64,000 nt of DNA from contig CAAEWE010000018.1 of NCBI GenBank assembly GCA_900759665.1, positions 124,001 to 188,000 of the forward strand, given 5' to 3'. Source of the stretch: Lachnospiraceae bacterium (GTDB taxonomy: Bacteria > Bacillota > Clostridia > Lachnospirales > Lachnospiraceae). The notes beneath the pieces were generated by a model. The model was given only the letters and a program-made list of their open reading frames with translations. It was not told where the DNA came from and did no database searches. Below are positions 61,563 to 64,000 of the stretch, one piece after another. Each line of letters starts with the position of its first letter. The first letter of the stretch is position 1. The translations under genes and the position numbers were made by a program.

Positions 61563-63973
61563 TTACTTTTTGAAAGGTTATCCAGATTGTCCAGATATCC
61601 GGACAGCCGGGGCGTTCCCTTTCGGAAAGTTACAGATAAAGCTCCGCTTTCATCGGTTCGCCGGATGTCCGCTCCGGAGGAGGCCAGCCGTTCCAGAAGT
61701 TCCTTGTGTGGATGACCGTAGCGGTTTTTCCTGCCGCAGGAGATCAGGGCACATTCCGGTTTTAACCGGTCAAGCAGTTGTTCACCGGTGGAATTTTTGG
61801 AACCGTGATGTGCCACTTTTAGAACCGTGTAATGTTCCGGAATATGATAGGACTGTCTGGTGCTGGCAGAACTTATAATATTTTGAAGGGCTTCCTCTCC
61901 TGCCCCCTCCAGATCTCCGGTAAACAGACAGGAAAAATACTGATACTGCATACTAAGAGTGATGGATTCTGCGTTGGCAGAGTCAAAGGCATTGCCCGCT
62001 GCCGGATTCAGGCAGACAAAGGAGACCCCACCAGACTGAAAATAACTGCCGGTGGATAAATAACGGACCGGAATATGTTTTTGCTCTGCTGCTTTCCGGA
62101 GCAGAACATAGCCGCTTTGGTCTTTGTCTGCAACATCCGGCAGAAGAAGCTGACGGATATGATACCCGTCGCCGCTCATGTTTATCAGCTCCTCCAGGCC
62201 ATTGATATGGTCTTCATCTGCATGTGTGGCGATCATATAGTCGATCTGCCGGATCCCTCTGGATTTGAGAAATGGCAGAATACGGTATTTTCCCACCTGC
62301 TTTTCACTGGTACTTCCTCCATCGATCAGAATATTCTGCTGTTTTGGTGTGTGTATATAAATGCCATCCCCCTGCCCTACATCAAGCAGGGTTATTTCAA
62401 ATGAGGCAGAAGGAATGGGCAGGATCAGCAGAATGCACATTGCCGGAAGGAGCTTTCCCAGATGTTTTGTTTTTTTTCGAAGTATTTCCGGCTGCAGCGG
62501 TACCTTTTGATATTCCATTTCATCAATTTTGTGAAAGGAATATAAAAGCCATGCCAGAATGCCGGAAAGTATAAGATAATATAACAGGAGCTGCCACCAG
62601 CAGGGGCGTCCTATGATCAGCATATGACCCGGAAGCTTTTGAAAGACCCGGCAGATTGCTTCGTAAATCTTTAACAGCCAATAAGCATTGGATAAAATAA
62701 ATTTGCCAAGAGGCATATAAATACATCCTGCTACCCCTCCGGAAAAAGATAAGATGACGAGAACAGATGCCAGAGGAATAACAAATAAATTGATCACAAT
62801 GCCATATAATGGGATTTCAAAAAAGAAATACAGCATAACCGGCAGTGTCGTCAGTTGAACAGCACTGCTCATCAGAAACATTTGTTCCAGTTTTTGTAAC
62901 TGTCTTTGAAAGAATATCTGTAATCTGCCGGTGTGTTTATTGGCGAGAAGTTCTTTCTCACGTTGATGTATTTTCCTGCGTTTCCGCCGCTGCTCCCATG
63001 GATCTCCAATCCACACCTGTTCCAAAACGGGCAGAACCAGATATATTCCTGCCATGGCACCAAAAGAAAGGAGAAAGCTGCAGGAAAAAAGTGCGAACGG
63101 CTTTTGCAGCAGAATGATCACCGCCGCCAGAGCCAATGCATTTTTGCCGTCGTAGGTGCGTTCGAACAGATCAGCCGCGATCAAAAGGATCATCATAATG
63201 ACTGCCCGGCTGGTCGAGATGCTGAAATCTGTCATCTGACCATAGGCGGCGGTCAGAACAATACAGACAGGGATCGCGATGTGTTCCGGAAGATACAGCT
63301 TTTTGAAAAGCTTTCGGAGCGACATGCCAAGAATTGACACATGAAGTCCGCTGATGGCCAGCAGATGACCGATTCCACTTTCCTGATACAGCTTTTGTAT
63401 ATTCATATCGAGAAGAGATTTGTCTCCGAGGATCATGGCAGATACGATCCCGCTTTCTTTGACCGGCAGACAGGTCCGGTAGACAAGGCTTAGTCTGTCC
63501 CTGATCTGGTACAGCAGATTTTGGACGGGATATACACGGGGCTGCAGAATACGGAAAGAGTCTGCCTGCAAATTATAGTAAATTCCCTTTTCTTTATAAT
63601 ACTCCCGGCGATCGAACATACCGGGATTGGTGGCGACGGGAAATTCACAGAGTGTTCCTTTCAGAAAAAGTATGTTTCCGGGCTGCAGGGACGGCTTTCC
63701 GGAAAGGGAAACATACAGCTTATTTTGCGAATAGACTGAATCGTTTCCGTGCAGTTGAATGCGGCAGTTTTTCAGATATAACACGGTCCGGTCCTGCCTG
63801 CCCTGTTCCAGACAGATCCGTTCGATGGTTCCGGTGGTTTCAGCAAAGGTCTGATTTTCCCAGACTCCGTTAAAACAATAATACCGGGCATCATCCTTTT
63901 GAGAATTGATGGCCCGGTATAAAAGAAATAAAATCGTCATTCCGATAAAAATCCATACAAATGGTCGTTTGAT
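61559..63973 (-). CDS. comEC: ComEC/Rec2 DNA-uptake channel protein, non-standard start
   Basis: ComEC carries single-stranded DNA across the membrane during transformation. The protein has an N-terminal OB-like region, about ten hydrophobic segments with the ComEC competence core (SGIGHLLAISGLHVSILG), and a C-terminal metallo-beta-lactamase-like nuclease domain (DVGQGDGIYI, TADEDHI seen as ATHADEDH, and KVAHHGSKNS). The first ATG in frame (63940) has no ribosome binding site. A GGAGG at 63981-63985 instead points seven bases downstream to an in-frame ATC at 63971-63973, giving a basic first helix (KRPFVWIFIGMTILFLLYR). The annotated start is therefore provisional; if the ATG is used, the protein has 793 residues. 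Confidence 0.85.
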   Translation of the reverse strand: MKRPFVWIFIGMTILFLLYRAINSQKDDARYYCFNGVWENQTFAETTGTIERICLEQGRQDRTVLYLKNCRIQLHGNDSVYSQNKLYVSLSGKPSLQPGNILFLKGTLCEFPVATNPGMFDRREYYKEKGIYYNLQADSFRILQPRVYPVQNLLYQIRDRLSLVYRTCLPVKESGIVSAMILGDKSLLDMNIQKLYQESGIGHLLAISGLHVSILGMSLRKLFKKLYLPEHIAIPVCIVLTAAYGQMTDFSISTSRAVIMMILLIAADLFERTYDGKNALALAAVIILLQKPFALFSCSFLLSFGAMAGIYLVLPVLEQVWIGDPWEQRRKRRKIHQREKELLANKHTGRLQIFFQRQLQKLEQMFLMSSAVQLTTLPVMLYFFFEIPLYGIVINLFVIPLASVLVILSFSGGVAGCIYMPLGKFILSNAYWLLKIYEAICRVFQKLPGHMLIIGRPCWWQLLLYYLILSGILAWLLYSFHKIDEMEYQKVPLQPEILRKKTKHLGKLLPAMCILLILPIPSASFEITLLDVGQGDGIYIHTPKQQNILIDGGSTSEKQVGKYRILPFLKSRGIRQIDYMIATHADEDHINGLEELINMSGDGYHIRQLLLPDVADKDQSGYVLLRKAAEQKHIPVRYLSTGSYFQSGGVSFVCLNPAAGNAFDSANAESITLSMQYQYFSCLFTGDLEGAGEEALQNIISSASTRQSYHIPEHYTVLKVAHHGSKNSTGEQLLDRLKPECALISCGRKNRYGHPHKELLERLASSGADIRRTDESGALSVTFRKGTPRLSGYLDNLDNLSKSK

Positions 63974-64000
63974 ATGCGTTCCTCCTATTCCTGATCGACA

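Noticed and set aside
1..64000. CRISPR arrays, rRNA genes, prophage or complete insertion sequences
   Set aside because: No regularly spaced repeats, rRNA signatures, phage structural genes or transposase frames were seen.

Overview
The window looks like chromosomal DNA of a gut-type Clostridia, most likely family Lachnospiraceae. The gene content supports this: a trimeric electron-bifurcating [FeFe] hydrogenase, a GGGtGRT protein beside a NifU-like scaffold, a DUF4321 protein, a DUF5688 protein, a split sodium-pumping decarboxylase, a SpoVB-type flippase, and Firmicutes-type LexA boxes. I cannot name the genus from sequence alone. Almost all of the window is housekeeping sequence with tightly packed operons. 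The accessory content is a small AT-rich island next to a tRNA-Arg gene and one long non-coding palindromic element.

Layout. 1-4.5 kb: division and envelope genes on the + strand (sepF end, yggT, a very large divIVA-like gene, lspA, an RluD-type pseudouridine synthase). 4.8-6.4 kb: a BlaI/MecI-type repressor and a Xer-type recombinase. 6.4-11.3 kb (- strand): a cell-wall amidase, an SOS-controlled LysM protein next to lexA, then the conserved rsfS-yqeK-nadD-yhbY run. 11.3-15.5 kb: a D,D-carboxypeptidase, two tandem LytR-CpsA-Psr proteins and a DUF4321 membrane protein. 15.6-20.8 kb (- strand): a five-gene sodium-translocating decarboxylase/carboxyltransferase operon. 21-30.3 kb: a second D,D-carboxypeptidase, small membrane proteins, plsC, rqcH, a PHP phosphatase, a cysteine desulfurase, the palindromic element at 27.8-28.2 kb and a SpoVB-like flippase.

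30.4-34.6 kb (- strand): hydCBA, which couples H2 production to NADH and ferredoxin oxidation. 34.8-39.3 kb (- strand): metA, ligA, an RsuA/RluF-type pseudouridine synthase and a membrane-anchored protein, followed by tRNA-Arg(CCG). 39.8-41.9 kb: an overlapping three-gene cassette (small P-loop protein, unknown protein, DUF4869-like protein) plus a gene remnant. 42-51 kb: purE, DUF5688, an aconitase-family hydratase, pyrBI, an Ig-like lipoprotein, gtrA and a LytTR regulator paired with a LiaF-like membrane protein. 51.3-58.4 kb: the GGGtGRT/NifU-like pair, a beta-helix protein, topB with a small membrane protein, a LUD protein and glyA. 58.4-64 kb: purD, purN, purM and comEC.

The points most worth a second look are: the 358-bp nested inverted-repeat element at 27845-28202; the uncharacterised three-gene cassette at 39802-41323 with its promoter-bearing direct repeats; the OadG-like subunit fused to an extracytoplasmic lipoprotein domain inside a two-carboxyltransferase sodium pump operon; the clustered LexA boxes; and comEC, whose only well-placed ribosome binding site leads to an ATC codon.
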